Shown one piece after another: positions 48,241 to 60,921 of a DNA stretch of 64,000 bases; the first letter of the stretch is position 1, and each line of letters opens with the position of its first letter. The stretch is from Tausonia pullulans (Eukaryota; Basidiomycota; Tremellomycetes; Cystofilobasidiales; Mrakiaceae), in the NCBI GenBank assembly GCA_951802195.1, contig OX637623.1, positions 682,001 through 746,000 of the forward strand, read 5' to 3'. Under the pieces are notes generated by a model. It was not told where the DNA came from. It did not search any database and saw nothing but the letters and a program-made list of their open reading frames with translations. The position numbers and the translations under genes are program-made.

Positions 48241-48848
48241 TTAAGAAAAGACGGAATGGGCGTCTCCGCCCTTCGTTCCCTTGAAGTTCTGGAGGTTGTT
48301 TGCTATAAGCGTTATTCTGGGGTTAGAAGAAGAGCTGCCAGGACCGACCAAGCGACGGGCGTGGCCAAGGACAAGGACGGGTACGAACGTCGTTTCTAGT
48401 AGCGAGGATTTCGGTGGGCAGAAAGACAATAGGGCCGGCGGCTCCACCATTATTGCCTGTGGGGTAACGACGTGGCCGGGGCCTCGGTTCTATGCGGGCG
48501 GAGAGAGTGATGGAGATCAGTCGCGAGGCTCTCGATCAAAAGGTGATACGTTCACACTCACGCAAGGGGTCCCCCATGTTTTTGCCCCACCTGTGGCAGC
48601 TCCATTGTCGTTATCACCAGCTGCTGCACCTCCCTTATTGTTGTGTTTTCCTCCGTCGTTGTTGTTGTGGATATTGTGATTGGCACTATCGTCTTCAACG
48701 GCAGTGATGTAGACTTAGGGGATAGAAATATAAGTCTAAGATCGGCGCCTGTCTGCCTCAGTGAGTCCAAGATCCATCGATAACATCGAGCTTGCCGGCT
48801 GGCCAGCGAGGCGAACGCGGCCTTGCCAAGAAGGACGGGGGTAAGCAT
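48241..48848 (-). CDS. Doubtful small Asn/Gly/His-rich protein gene
   Basis: A possible three-exon gene. The ATG at 48848 gives MLTPVLLGKAAFASLASRQA, then a weak intron (donor GTTATC, acceptor CCTAAG). A low-complexity segment follows: HNIHNNNDGGKHNKGG, then GDNDNGAATGGAKTWGTPC. Next is a GTGAGT intron ending CATAG and an open end to TAA at 48241-48243. An alternative frame of the last exon also reads NNGGAAGPIVF, so the join is unsure. The sequence before the ATG is pyrimidine-rich on this strand, as in promoters here. No family is recognised; it could be non-coding. Confidence 0.28.
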
Positions 48849-50168
48849 CGGTTAGAAGGAGGGGAAATTGGTAAGGGATAATAAAGGTTGATACTGAAGA
48901 CGGGAGCGACTATCAAAGTCTAAAGTGGAGAGGAGAAAGGAAGGAAGGGAGGAGGAAGCTGTATCAGCGGACGGGCTTGTACAAGGAGACGCCGGCCAGC
49001 AGGGAGTAATGATATCTCAACGAACGTGAGAGAAAGAGCCTAGAAAGAATTCGACGGGAGATGAAGCGAAAAACGTCTAAGCATCAGGCTATGGAGTACG
49101 GGCTGCGAGAAAGGCACGATTGAGGGAACGATGAAGCGATGGTTGGAGGGAAGTAAGCCACTCGTGTGGCGGGGGCAGGAAGAGCGTCATCCTCACCGCT
49201 GATCTCACATAACAGAGGAGACAAGAGGAAGACATAATCCGCCACGCGTAGAGACGATTGCCGGCTGCAGGAGGGAGGAAGAGGAGGAAGAGGACTCGTT
49301 GCGTGTTCCACAACTTGCGCTCCGTTGAGAGGGGACACTGCCGCGTCTGAAGCAAGGAAAGTCAGTCGCGGTGGACATAGGAGGGCGTCGGCCTCCTGCG
49401 ACATAGGACCAGGCAGGTCAAGCAGCGGCCCGGCGTTCCTCCGTTCACCCCTTTGGAATGGATGACAATAGGTTCGCCAACTTCGCCCGGTAATCTCTCT
49501 CCAGGGTGGGACGCTAGGGGGCACGGATCACTCTCTGAGAAGGAATCGAAGAGGGTGCCAAAGAGGGAGGAAAGGAGGGAAGACAGGAGCCGACGTTCGT
49601 GTGGGGGTCCCTCAAGCGAAGCGAGAAGGGAGGGAGAGCGAAAGTGACCCCACGACAAACAGCACTGCGTTGCCTAGATAGATATCATATCAAGCCGAGA
49701 TGTCGTGTGAAGGAAGTTCCGGCTGGCCGGCGGAAGCAGCACCACGCGACGGAGGTTGAGGGTGCGCGCGCTTGAGGTAAATGAACGCGCTACGTGAGAC
49801 AGAACCACTGTCCGAGCTGATAGCAACAACCGACGGCCAAAGCCTACAACAAAACATGTCCGTGTATCGACTGTCAGCTGATCGAAGGACTGATGTTTTC
49901 CACTATGGAGCGCATGAAGAGATGAGATCAGATGGTGCAGGGCGTACGGTGCGGACGTCCACGATTCTGCAGCACGACAGCCACCGGATGCCGATTTGGA
50001 TCTCTCATTCGACAGGGCTGGCCAGGCCATTCTTACTTTGGAAGGTCAAACGCTCGCCTTTCTCTTCAGGGAAATAAGGTCCACGTCGGTCAAGAAACTG
50101 ACATGACATTATCTAGCTGTCACCAACCCAACTCAACCCCCCAACCTCAGAGGCCCCCTATCATTCGC
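48849..50168. other. Gene-poor region downstream of SEC24
   Basis: About 1.3 kb. On the minus strand, 49650-49350 is pyrimidine-rich and followed by a branch-site and acceptor-like sequence (CTGAC ... CTTGCTTCAG, near 49365), which would fit the leader and leader intron of a minus-strand transcript. No coherent coding frame could be built from it. Confidence 0.4.
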
Positions 50169-53100
50169 CTAGCCGGAGGTGTTGACCTTGTCCCTAAGGG
50201 TGCTAATCCACTGGCTATAGCTCGGCGTCTTGTCAAACCGGTCCTCGACGAGCGCCGAGAGCGCCCACTGTCGGAGGGCGGGCTCGCCGTCCTCCTTGAC
50301 GATGTAAAGGTGTGCCCGGTAGGGACTTCGACGCCACTCGCGCGTCTTGCCAATGACTGCGTTGACACGTTGGGAGAACGAGTTGTCAAGGAGCGGAAGG
50401 GTGGCCTAAGCGAAACAAGGGAATAATTTGGATCAGTATTCATGGTCCCGCCGGCGGGAGGTAGATGGGATGAGAGAGAAAGAGAGCCTTTACCTTTCCA
50501 CCCGGGAGCTCGGCGTACGACGGCAGGTCAAACACGTCCATGATGAGCTGGGGGACGGCATCCCGGCCGACCCAAAGGAAGATGTTTTGGCCGTCCTCGA
50601 TGAGGAAGAGACCATGCCGCTCGAGCCGCTCGCTCGTGAGGTTCATCGTCTCGGGCATTATGACGCCCTCCGGACCGATGGTGCCGCACTGGTGAGGGGA
50701 TGGGGAAGATCTGGTCAGGACTCAAGCTTTCAAGCAAGGGCAGAGCGAGCGTGCATGACCCACCTCGTCTGGCATCGTGTGAAGCGCGTAAAACCTCGGG
50801 TGTAGGTAAGGCACAAGGAGCTGCGAGGGTAGCGTTGTGAGAAGAGCTTGTGCGTAGGCGCGCATATCGGGCGGGATCTGCGAGCTCTCGCGAATGCCGA
50901 CGTGCTTAAGGAGGCCAAGGAGGAGGAGCGGGAGGTGTCGGAGATTGTCCGGGATCGCGAGCTGGGTGCTCGCGCCCGAGCCTCCGGCCTGGGTGGCCGC
51001 CTTGAAGGCCACAAGGTAGTCGACGAGTTGCTTGGTAATAAACTCGCGGGCATCCTCGAGCTTGGACTGCATCGTCTTCTCGACGGCCTTGTTGGCGAGG
51101 AGCGTGGCGATCGCGACCTGGTCCGCCGACGCGAACAGGTTGGTGATATTGTCTGTCGTCGGGAGAGCGAGAGTAATAACCCGGATGCGGCGCTCGCCGA
51201 AACAGGTCGTGTGGAGGACTCCGGCCTGGAGGACAACCCAGGGAGCAGTGATGTTGTCCTCGAGCTCGACTTCGATCGCGTATGACTGGTCAATGGGGAC
51301 CGCGGGGAGCGAGAGGAGGTCCGTTGACCGGATGAAGAAGTTGCCGTGGAACGCCTTCATTCGGAGACCGCGCGATGCACGGACACGGATGACGGCCTCG
51401 AGTCCGATCTTGGACGCGAGGACCTCGCCGAACTCGTGGGCGAACTTGATGGCGTCCTCGGACCGGGCGGCGTTGAACGAAGGGTAATAGTAGGTCTGAC
51501 CTCCGGTGTATCGGGGGAGACAGGAGAGCGTCGCAATGTCCGTGTACTGGCCCGAGAAGAGGAACATGTCGACCGAAACCTGGGCGCGTGAGCAGTCGAT
51601 CGAGAACGTCTTGTAGAACGGCCCGGCAGCCTGGAGGAGTGTCGACTCCTTGGCGGTTCCTAGAACCTTCGGATCCTCGCGGTTCTTGAGGGCACCCGGT
51701 CCGAGCGTCGGAAGTGTCGATGTAAGGGCGATGATCTTGCCGCCGATGCTTGACTGGGGGAGACAGGCTCGATCAAAAGCGAGTCACAACGGAGAGAGAG
51801 ATTATGACGCACGACGAGCTTATAGGCTGCCTGAAGACCAGCTCCGAGGGCACTGCCCTGGACGAAGGTGTCCTTGAACATGTCGCTGAGCCGGCCGAGG
51901 AGGTTGTCGAGACCGGCGCGGCACTCGTTGATGTTGATGAGCAGGTCCGAGGGCTTGGGGAGGAAGATGTCGTCGATGTCCGAGACAACGAGCATCGTCG
52001 GGTCCGTCGTGCCGGGCTGAAATGTGGGAGAGGGAAAGTACGCGTCTAAGTCTCGACGCAACGGGTAACATGAAACGTGCAAGAGCAGGGACGAACGGGA
52101 ATGCAGAAGAAGTGAAGCGAAATGTCGACGGCAATGATGGCGACTTTTGTCCGGCCGTCCTCGTTCGGGAGGCGGTCGAGCGACTCGAGAATTGTGCGCG
52201 CAGCTGTGGCGACCATGCCTGGAGGAGAGGAGCGCGAATCAGTGACGGCGCGTACATAAACCGCGTGTGAGAGGGCAGGCACGCACCAGTCTTGACCGCG
52301 GCCTCGGAGACGTCAATGACAAAAACGTAGCACGGTGGCTGAGGGGGCCGGACCATGTACTCGGTCGGGGCGACAAACTCGACAACAGAGCAGTTGAGCT
52401 CGTCGCGCTTCCAGCGGTCAGCGGGCTGGTTTGTGACCTGGTTCCAGTCGAACAGTTGGGGGACCTCGTTCGAGAGGTTGCACATCGGGCACTTCCAGCG
52501 GTTGCCGCCCTCGATGAAGGTTACAAAGGGGTGGATGTAGGCACGGCATCGGCGGCAGCGGGCGATGACTGTGTCTTTGACGACAGGAATGGCCTCCTGA
52601 CGAGAGGTAGAGCGCTGTGGTCAGCCATCGTCAAACGTGTTGACCTGGAGGGCACGACAACTCACATCACCCTCCTTGAGCGAGCGGAAGGGGCTAAGCA
52701 CGAGGGCGAGCGGGAGCTTTGATTTATTGAGGAGCGAGTTGGTGCGCGGAACCGCATTGAGCGTCGAGCGCATGTAGCTGTGGTCCGGGATCGTCGCAGG
52801 ATTCTGGGAGAGGGCCGCCTGTGGGTTGATGATACGCAAGTGGGAGGTGGACAGGTCAACCGGAGAGGAATGTAGACCTCACGCGAGCGAGCGTCATGAC
52901 CTGGAGCGCGCCACTCACGTTCGATGGAAGGCGGACGGCAGGAGGGGGCGCCTCGAGCTGCTGGACATCCGGCTGGAGGCCAACGAGGTTCGTGACATGT
53001 ATCGGATACTGGCAGGGCGAGAAGGGGGTGAATGAAAGCAGTCAGCCAGTCGGGCTCGATGCGTGAATGCGTGGATGCGTGGATGCGCGAATGCAAGGGA

Positions 53101-54321
53101 AGAAGGCTCGAGCGGGACATGACACGTCTTGCATGGGCCAGTTGGAGTCAGGCCAGACTCCTCAACTTCATCTGAGCCATTCAAACTTGGACAAGGAGAC
53201 GACAGGGGACACTGGGCCGAATTTGGACCTCCAAGGCGCCAGAAGCGAGGCCAGCGAAGCACAAGATGACTCTCGTCCGATCTTCGACACGCGAGTTGGG
53301 AGCTTGCTCCGGCCGACGGTCTCCCCCGTTGACCGACGGCCCTTAGTCTCTGATGACTCTTCTCCTTCGCGATAAGAGAGCCCAATTTTGCCCCACTATA
53401 ACACTCGAGCCATGCACAGGCAGCACTTGCTTCTCTCGTGCTGGCAAATGCGTGTTCTACCGGCTCCTCGCGAACTCGCTTCGCCCCATCTCGCTCGCGA
53501 CTCACGTTGAGGTTCTCGCCTCCAAGGGCCATGCTGCCCATCTGGTTCGAGAGTGCGCCCATGGCGTTGACCTGACCCTGGACGGGCGCCTGGCCGTACT
53601 CAGCCCCACCGACGTAGCCGCCCTGGGCGGTGCCGTAGGTTCCCGATCCGTACGCGGGTTGCTGCTGGCCGGCCGCGACCTTAGGGTCCTGGCCGTAGCC
53701 TGGGGTGAAGAGCTGCTCTTGGGCGTACCCTCCTGCGGCAACGCTCGGGTCGTATCCTCCTGCGGCTGGGGCCGGGGCCGAGTCGACATAGGCGGCCTGG
53801 GCGGCAGCGTACTGCCTGCGACGGGGGTTGCCGCCCGAAGGGGCGACAGGCGCTTGGGCAGGGGGAGGCGATGTGGCGAGCGAGGCAGGGTCAAAGGCGG
53901 GCGGGTCCCACTGCGACTGGCCTTCGGGGCCTTGGGTTAGGGAGGGAGGAAGACAGAAAGGTGGTAAGGGAGAAGGAGGAGAGAGAGAAAGCAGCAGCGT
54001 CAGAGAGGCGAGGACCGAGGAAGGGAGAGCAAGCCAGCAAAGCACGATCGGAGGGCGATGCCGAGAGAATAGAGCGGTCAGGGTACTCACTGACGTAGAA
54101 GGGCGTGCCTGCCTCATCCCTATAGCGCAGATGTGCGTGAGAGGCGAGGGAGAGAGGCAAGACATCAGTGCTAGTCCGGCAGAGGAGAGGAGGAACGAGA
54201 ACGAGCAAGAAGCGCACGTTCTTGCTCGTCCCTCCCCTCCCGTGATGGTTCATGAGGCATAGCAAAGAGTGTATCTGACGAACCACTGCTCAGACCATCC
54301 TGGCGGGAGTTGGGTGGACAT
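50169..54321 (-). CDS. SEC24: COPII cargo-adaptor subunit Sec24 with an N-terminal WW domain
   Basis: The COPII inner-coat subunit that captures cargo at ER exit sites with Sec23. Exons 54321-54284, 54119-54091 and 53930-53506 splice in phase (492 nt, 164 codons). They encode a WW-like domain at residues 5-33: [29 protein letters not shown] (W9, Y21, W30, P33). It is followed in the same exon by a Pro/Gln/Gly/Tyr-rich Sec24 N-terminus. After a 497-nt intron come the core landmarks: [20 protein letters not shown], the zinc finger (CRRCR...CPMC), [93 protein letters not shown] and [16 protein letters not shown]. The end is LRDKVNTSG. Core length is normal. The WW domain is not part of the Sec24 I know from yeast or animals. 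The first intron uses GTTCGT. Confidence 0.93.
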
Positions 54322-55223
54322 GTGAATCGATGGCGCGAGGGAGGGGGAGGACACGCGAGATGGTGGAGTGCTGGGTCGAGGAGAACGAGCGAGTGGCGAG
54401 CGGCCAGCGCGCGACTTGGCTCGCACGAGAGCTCCCTTGCTCCTGGCGAGCCTCGGCCTGGCGGGGATGCCGTCACGAAGGAAACCACTCTCACTTCTTC
54501 TTTCTTCTCTTATGGATTCAATTGATGGGCCAAGCGAGATCAAAAATACTCTCTCTTACCTCCATAATCCTCCAATGGTACGGGCGCGCGTTGCCGCCGG
54601 CACTGGTCAGACGCATCTAGCTTCAAAAGCGGCATGGGGAACTCTCGCCCAACCCGATGTACCCGAGTCCTGGGATCAATGCGCTCGCCTCTTGTCTTAT
54701 GCGCGAATAGGGTGAGAGCAAGCGGGAGTTGAGTGAGATGTTCGTAGAGAGGGTGCGGGGGTGGTACATGGATGGATCCTATGGGCGGCAGTCTACGGTT
54801 CCTCTCCTTTCCTTCTCCCTCTCTGTACTCTGACGCCGCCTTTTTTTTCATTCACATCAACTTTCCTGTGTGGTACAGGCTGTGAGCCGCCTTGCCCTTA
54901 ATGAGGAAGGATGGAAGGGCGAGAGGAGAGGCAGTAAGCAACGGCGGGATCGGCTTTACTCCGCGCCGCCAAGTCCAGGTTCCTCGCTCCCCTTCCCCCT
55001 TCCTGTTTTCTACACAGCCACAGGCTCGTCTCACCTTCTTCTCTTAGTCCTCTCCTAGCCTATCTGCCCTCCAACGCACATCCCCTTCTACTTCACTCCC
55101 TCGCCTTTTCTTGCCTGTCTTGTCGCTAGCTCTCTGCCCATCTCGCCTTCTCTCTCGCTCTCTTACACAGAACACACCCCGGTCCGGAACCCGAACTAGT
55201 CAGACAACCAACCAACAGCAAAG
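54322..55223. promoter_or_regulatory. Divergent promoter region of SEC24 and NCS1
   Basis: About 900 bases between two divergent starts. The right part (about 55020-55200) is a C/T-rich leader for NCS1, and there is a T-run at 54842-54849. No extra gene is seen. Confidence 0.5.
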
Positions 55224-56861
55224 ATGGTCAGTATCATCTCCTCGGCCTCGGACGACCTTTGGAAGGCTTTCGGGGCTCTGACGCTGGAGGTTTGGTTATC
55301 TACCTCGCAGGGAAACAAGTCAAGCAAGCTCTCCCCGGCTCAGATCTCGGACCTAACGAAGGCGACCAACTGTGCGTCGTCCTCTTCCGCTTGAAACAGA
55401 TCGCACGGGAGAGGAGAAGCAGAGTAAGGAATATATTTCTGGGATCAAACCGAGGATTTTTTTCTTTCCCAGAAATGCGAACGGCATGAACGAAGGGCGA
55501 CGTTGTCGAGCGAGCGCGCGCAAGCCCCATGCATTGCGGCTGCTGTCATGGCTCGTCCTCATTCGACGGCCCATGCCCAATTCCAAGCGGCTAGACCTTG
55601 TTTTGTGCATCTCCACAGAGAGAGGAATCAAAGCGATTGTGGGAGCTGTGAAGCTGTTATTGCTCCTGTCGCTCTTCGATATCTATTTGTGTGTCATCCC
55701 ATTTTGCAAGCGACTGACGAGCTGCCTCTCTTGCGTTCCGTGAATATTTTAGTTGAGAAGAAGGAGCTCAAGCAGTGGTACGTCTCGTGGAGTCTATACA
55801 CCCAGCTTGTGGAAAACGTATCGTTGAACTCAACGTCTCGGCTGTCCGCAGGTACAAGAGCTACGCCAAGGAGGTCCCTGGCGGGCAGCTTGACAAAGAG
55901 GCCTTCAAGAAGCTCTACGCTGGCTTCTTCCCGGACGGCAACTCAGAAGAGTTGTATGTGACACTCTCAACGCACGCACATATGTCTGTTGGCTGACGAC
56001 GATGACGCGATCGAATCCAGCGCCGAACTCATCTTCCGGGTCTTCGACGCCGACAAGTCGGGCAAGATTGACTTTAAGGAGTTCATCACCGCCCTCTCCG
56101 TCACCAGCCGGTGCGTCTCCGGCAGCGTGTCGCGGAGAGAGACATCCTGCCGACGAACTGACTTGATTAAATGCAGAGGAACACTCGAGGAGAAGTTGAA
56201 ATGTATGCATTACGCCCTTCAATCTTACTCTTCGACGAGCTACAATTGACACTTGTTTCAACAGGGGCCTTCGCTCTCTACGACGTCAATGACGACGGCT
56301 TCATCTCCCGGGAAGAGATGCTCCGAATCGTGCGTCCTATGCAGCTCTTCAACTCTACGGAATCCCCCCTCCCCTTCGTCCTCTCTCCCTCGCTGAGACA
56401 ATGATGATCGATATCCAGATTCGGGCCATCTTCCGGATGACTGAGTCGAAGGAGACCCGCAATGGCGCTGCCACCCCGCCGTTCGGAAAGGTCATGCCCG
56501 AGGAGGTTCGTTGCCCTCGCCTTACTTGCTTGCCAGAAACTGATGACATTGTTTCATTCTTGTATGCTCGTCTGTGTAGCGTGTCAACAAGGTCTACCTA
56601 CAGTTCCCTTGTCACCTAACGCCTTGCCCATTTTGCCCACTGACTCCCCCTCCCCCGCTGCTGGTTTCATCCAGATTTTCGCCGACATGGACAAGAATGC
56701 CGACCAGTCGCTCTCGTTCGACGAGTTTGTCGAGGGCTCCAAGAAGGATCCATCCATTATCCAAGCTCTCAGCCTCTACGACGGTCTCGTGCGTCGTCTC
56801 GCTCGCCGGCTCCTCGGAGGATGTTCAGCTGATGACGGTCTACTTGTACTCACAGGTTTGA
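55224..56861 (+). CDS. NCS1: Neuronal calcium sensor, frequenin type
   Basis: An EF-hand calcium sensor; in yeast Frq1 activates the phosphatidylinositol 4-kinase Pik1 at the Golgi. The start codon alone forms the first coding exon (55224-55226); after an 84-nt intron exon 2 (55311-55371) gives [20 protein letters not shown]. With Gly at position 2 and Ser at position 6 this is a good N-myristoylation signal. Then come [22 protein letters not shown]-hands [24 protein letters not shown] and [12 protein letters not shown], and [20 protein letters not shown] 12-nt exon (56580-56591) supplies RVNK, and the last coding exon is 6 nt (56856-56861, Val and stop). Intron 2 is 381 nt. EF1 lacks ligands, as in the family. 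Confidence 0.94.
56580..56591 (+). other. 12-nt micro-exon of NCS1
   Basis: CGTGTCAACAAG between GTGTAG and GTCTAC encodes RVNK and joins PEE to IFADMDKN as in other NCS proteins. The intron length is a multiple of three on neither side alone, but the exon itself is in phase, so skipping it would delete four residues without a shift. Confidence 0.75.
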
Positions 56862-57463
56862 TCCGTCCAGTAGTTTACTCTCTAGATTCCTTCTTCTGTC
56901 CTTCATTTCTCGCTTCTGAGTATCAATATGGCTTTAATGGCACGACCTCCAAGTCAACCAGTGGTGCCGGCTGAGGCAAGAAGAACAGAGACCAGGAGAC
57001 CCAATCCTTTCGATTCATCGCTCCGAGCGAGAGGGCTTCGGTTCACAGGGAGGAAGAGAGAGAGAGGGCGGTGCCGAGGCTGTGTGGATGTTCTCCGTTG
57101 AGGCTGTACGTCGTTGGCCCCTGAACGCAAGCAAGGAGAGTGTGCGCTCGCGCGCCCGAATCGATTTTCTCGGGGGTTCCCTCGAACTCAGTAGAAGCTT
57201 AGCTCGCCGTCTCTTCTTGGCGTCGAGTCAGATACCTGGACTGGTTCTCTCGGTGGGCAGGGCAGTTGGAGGGAAGGGAAAAAAGTGGGGTCATCACATG
57301 AGGACATAAGCAAATATGGAGAAGAAGACTACAAACAGCAAGGACTACACGAGAGGGGGCCATCAACGAGAAAGAGCAAGGTGAATACGACTGAAAGCGA
57401 CAATGAAAGCAAAGAAGTCTGAACCAAAGAGAGAAGACGGACGACGAAGCACACGAGGCACAC
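56862..57463. other. Convergent intergenic region
   Basis: About 600 bases between the 3' ends of NCS1 and the zinc-cluster gene. A GA-rich patch lies near 57045-57070. No gene is recognised. Confidence 0.5.
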
Positions 57464-59446
57464 TCAGAGTTGAATGGCGTATGAGTCCGAGTCCACATAG
57501 GTCGACGAGGTCGCTGGCTCGAACCTAACGAACGAGCTATTCGATCCCCCGTTGCCAGCATCATCTGTAAGAGCGAGCAGCTCTTCAGTGTACCACGAGC
57601 TAGCGGGCGTCTCAGGCCGGAGAGATTCGCCGAGCGAGCCGTATGTGAAGCTGGTGATGTACACCGGAGAGGGCGCTGACGTGGCAGCGCCCGTGCCGGA
57701 CTGCTGCTGGCTAGATGAGAAGCCCTGAGAGGAGGTGGAAAATGAGCCATTGCTGGTCATGCCGACGCTGTTAAAGCCGAGGGCAGAGAGCGATCCGTCG
57801 GCCGTTGAATGTCGCCGGGAGGAGGGGGCCGTCCCTAGGTGATAGAGAGGTAGGTACCCCGCAGGCGACGAAGGGTACGACGAAGTTGTCATTGGGGTCC
57901 CAAGGGCCGGGTCAAGCGAACTGGCGCCGCCCATGGTGTTGCCGGAGGAGGATATGGAGAAGGAGAGTCGGGGATAATCGACGAGCGTCGGATCAGCGAG
58001 GGGCGCGGAGGTCGAGTAGATGGACGACTCGGAGGAGCAGGGTGTGTTGAAGAACGAAGGCGTCGCCGAGTCGAGAGGTGGGTACGATGGGTAGACTGGC
58101 GGGTAGTGCTGGCGGGAGGCAGCGGGCGCTGATGGCAAAGGAGGAGGAGCTGCTAAGATGTACGCGTGAGGTGGCGCCTGTTCAGAGTACTGCTGTTGCT
58201 GCAGCTGGAGCTCGTTGCCCCAAACGCCGCTGCTAGGCGTTGGGGCAGGCGAGGCGGAGGCGAGCGAAACGGACGACGCCGACGAGGCCGGGGAGATTGG
58301 GGCGGCAAAGAAAGGGTCGACGGGAGAAAAGCCATCGAACGAGGGGTGTCGGGCGCTTTGGAATTCGACAAATGTCGGCGAAGTCTGGAGAACTGAGGGA
58401 TAGAAGGGGGCGCCTGCTGTGACCGGATTGTACCGTGGGAGGGTAGGCTGTGAGAGAGGAGAGGAGAGGAGATGGGGACGGCCAAGCCAAAGGAAGAGGC
58501 GGAAGACAAGCGCAGATATTTGAGAACGGAGAAGGAAGATGGGAAGGGACAAGTATCAGTAAGTCGGAACCAGAGAGAAACCAGAAGGGAGATGTGCATG
58601 TGTCCGCTGTCTTGATTCAGAGGAAAGGAATACAGAGAAACAATCACTGACGGAAGTCGTGGGCGCTCGAGTGTGGACGCCTCCAGATGTCCGGCGAGGC
58701 GAGCGAGGATGGTGGCGTCCTACTAACGAAGCAGCGCCGCCAGCTGCAGTCGTAGCCGTGACGGACAAGAAGGAGGTGTGGACAGCCGTAGGGGAGAGCG
58801 ATTTGCGGGCCTTGAGCATGGCCTTGCGCTCTTTGATGGCCTTGTTGACCCCGGGAGCGACGTGCTTGTACTCGCACGGCTTGGCTCGCTGCGTGCAGCT
58901 GGTGCAGGTTGATTGGCCGTCGCACTTGATGCGCCTTAAGCGGAACGAGACCAAGGAAGAGAGACCAAGGGGACGAATGGGATGATTGGGTAGTTTCCGA
59001 CGAACGGTGGCGGGAGGAGGAGTGTGGCGTTAGTCTCATTCGTTATACAAAGAGTTGTCTGTGAGGAAAGAGGAGGCGTTCATCGCCAGGCCGATGAGAA
59101 CGGAGGAAAGCAGCCATGTGCGCGCAATCTCAGCGGACCCGCCTCGGGACCGGAGGCCGCGGGCTCCCAATCTTCTTCGCCCAATGAGATGCGGAACGCA
59201 CAAGCGTGGGGGAGCGGCGAGAGCGAGGAAGGAGAACAAACCAGGCGCAAGGAGGAAGAGAAAATTGTTCACTCACCTGGACCGACAGTAGACGCAGGCA
59301 AGCGTTGTCCGACTCCGGTGAGGCGCCCGGGATGAAGATGACCCCGATGAGTGCGAGGGGGCGGGCGAGGGAGGTGGGCTGTCGCGGCGAGGCGCCTGGC
59401 GAATCACGTGCGGCGGCACTTGGAAAGGGGAGCAAGGCGGGGGCAT
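57464..59446 (-). CDS. Zn2Cys6 (Gal4-type) transcription factor (478 aa)
   Basis: Three exons close in phase: 59446-59277, 58934-58652 and 58447-57464 (1437 nt, 478 aa). The DNA-binding zinc cluster is rebuilt across the first, 342-nt intron: ACVYCRSRRIKCDG then QSTCTSCTQRAKPCEY. This gives C51-x2-C54-x6-C61-x5-C67-x2-C70-x6-C77, the Gal4-type pattern. A basic helical linker follows (NKAIKERKAMLKARKS). The rest is Ser/Pro/Tyr/Gln-rich, probably an activation region, with no fungal-TF middle homology domain seen. The second intron uses GTCAGT. The ATG at 59446 is the nearest one before the cluster; an ATG at 59695 in the same frame would add 83 residues. Target genes cannot be told from sequence. 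Confidence 0.85.
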
Positions 59447-60921
59447 GGCTGGCGGGCGCGAGGAGGAGAAAGCGAGGAATGGGAAATGCGGAGAGCCTCG
59501 CTGGAACGTTGGGGGAGCTCCTGTAGGGAGGAGGGCTTGAGCCAGCTGGGATATTCGCTTTGATGGTCGGTGTTGCAGGGCTAGGAGACGCCGTAAAAGC
59601 TGAGGCCCTCTTGGGATCGTCACTGGTCGAAGCTCTGAGCCCAAGAGGCTGGCCCTTGATGTATAGGGTGTCGGATGAAAGGCTAGACATAGCATTCAGG
59701 AACAGGAAGAGGAATGATCGAGCCCACGTTTCGGTCTTGGACATGCGAGACCATGTTTGTGTTCACCGCGGGCGCGAAACTCTCCGAGAGTGAGTGAGAC
59801 GCCGGAGACGCCGAAGGAGTCTGGGGGCAAAACGCTCGCGCGAGGGGGTCACGGGGTGGGCGGCAGCCTGCTTAATGTACGCCAGATCACGGTCGACTTT
59901 TGACAGACGCTGGGGAGAGGCAGCAGATCAGTGGGACAGCCCCACGTGTTCCTGCAAGCTTGTGAACAAAGGGAGTGTCAGACTTGGAAGTCATTTGGAA
60001 CCGTCGAGATTGACACCAGCACAGAATATCACGAGCGCAGGCGGCAGCGGGTGCAAGATGATGTCAAGGAGGTGCGCCGTACGACGACTGCAAGGTCCGC
60101 TACCCCCGCCCGCTCCTTAAACTTTCTTTGTCGCCGGCGTATGCACAGCAGAAGCCAATGAAAGAATCAAAAGTTTGATGGTTTCAGCGAGGCTGTGCAC
60201 TGACGCAAGAGGAGGGTGAGCGGAGACCTCAAGAAAGTTACCTCACAAGAGACAAGGAGAGACATGCATTGTGCGCGTTCGACTGAGTTAAACATCCCTC
60301 TCCTTGGACAAGCTTCCGACGATCAAAACCACTCCGCTCAAATCTTAAACGGCCCATCGGAGCCCTCTGCCATACCTTTCGCAAGAGGATAGTCGGCCAA
60401 GTCTTCAGTCTCCTATCATAATATCTTTGAGACGTTCCGGCCAGCCTTGATTGGCTGCCGATCCTGTGTCACTTCGTTGTCGCCTTACACACAGCGTCCT
60501 GGAGGGACGATGACGGCGCGGCCGATGCTTCCGGCCGCTTGGCGACGCAGTGGATTTGATGCGAGCGAGCGGATCATTTGACCTTTGTTGTGAAAGAGAG
60601 GAAAAGGCTGATCGACTTCCGGTGTCGAGGAGTACAAACACGCGAGAGCGTCGATCGATGGTCCGTTCCATTTATGCACGCCGACGATGACTGCTTTTAT
60701 TCCTCACAACGCTGCAGAAGGACGGACTCCCTCCAAATTTTGATTTGTCAGCGGGGATGTCGGCTTGCCTCTGCCGATCATGACCAGAGCTTAGCTCGAC
60801 CGATGCCCATGCCCGCCGATCTGGCGCAAGGTTGAGCAATAGGATGTGTGAGAGGGACGGGGAAAGGCGAGGCCCCGCTGCAGGCAATCCGGACAAGCGA
60901 GACTTTTCATTGTCATCGTCA
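59447..60921. other. Long intergenic region upstream of the zinc-cluster gene
   Basis: About 1.5 kb between MED20's 3' end and the transcription-factor gene. Short frames on both strands have no family likeness. I see no tRNA, repeat or clear operator. Its left part would be the promoter of the zinc-cluster gene. Confidence 0.5.

Noticed and set aside
49084-49524. 146-aa minus-strand frame downstream of SEC24
   Set aside because: Starts at GTG, crosses a branch-site and acceptor-like signal, and resembles nothing; more likely leader or intron sequence.
50722-51567. Separate gene for the [15 protein letters not shown] region
   Set aside because: It is an internal exon of Sec24, continuous with CSRAQVSVD upstream.
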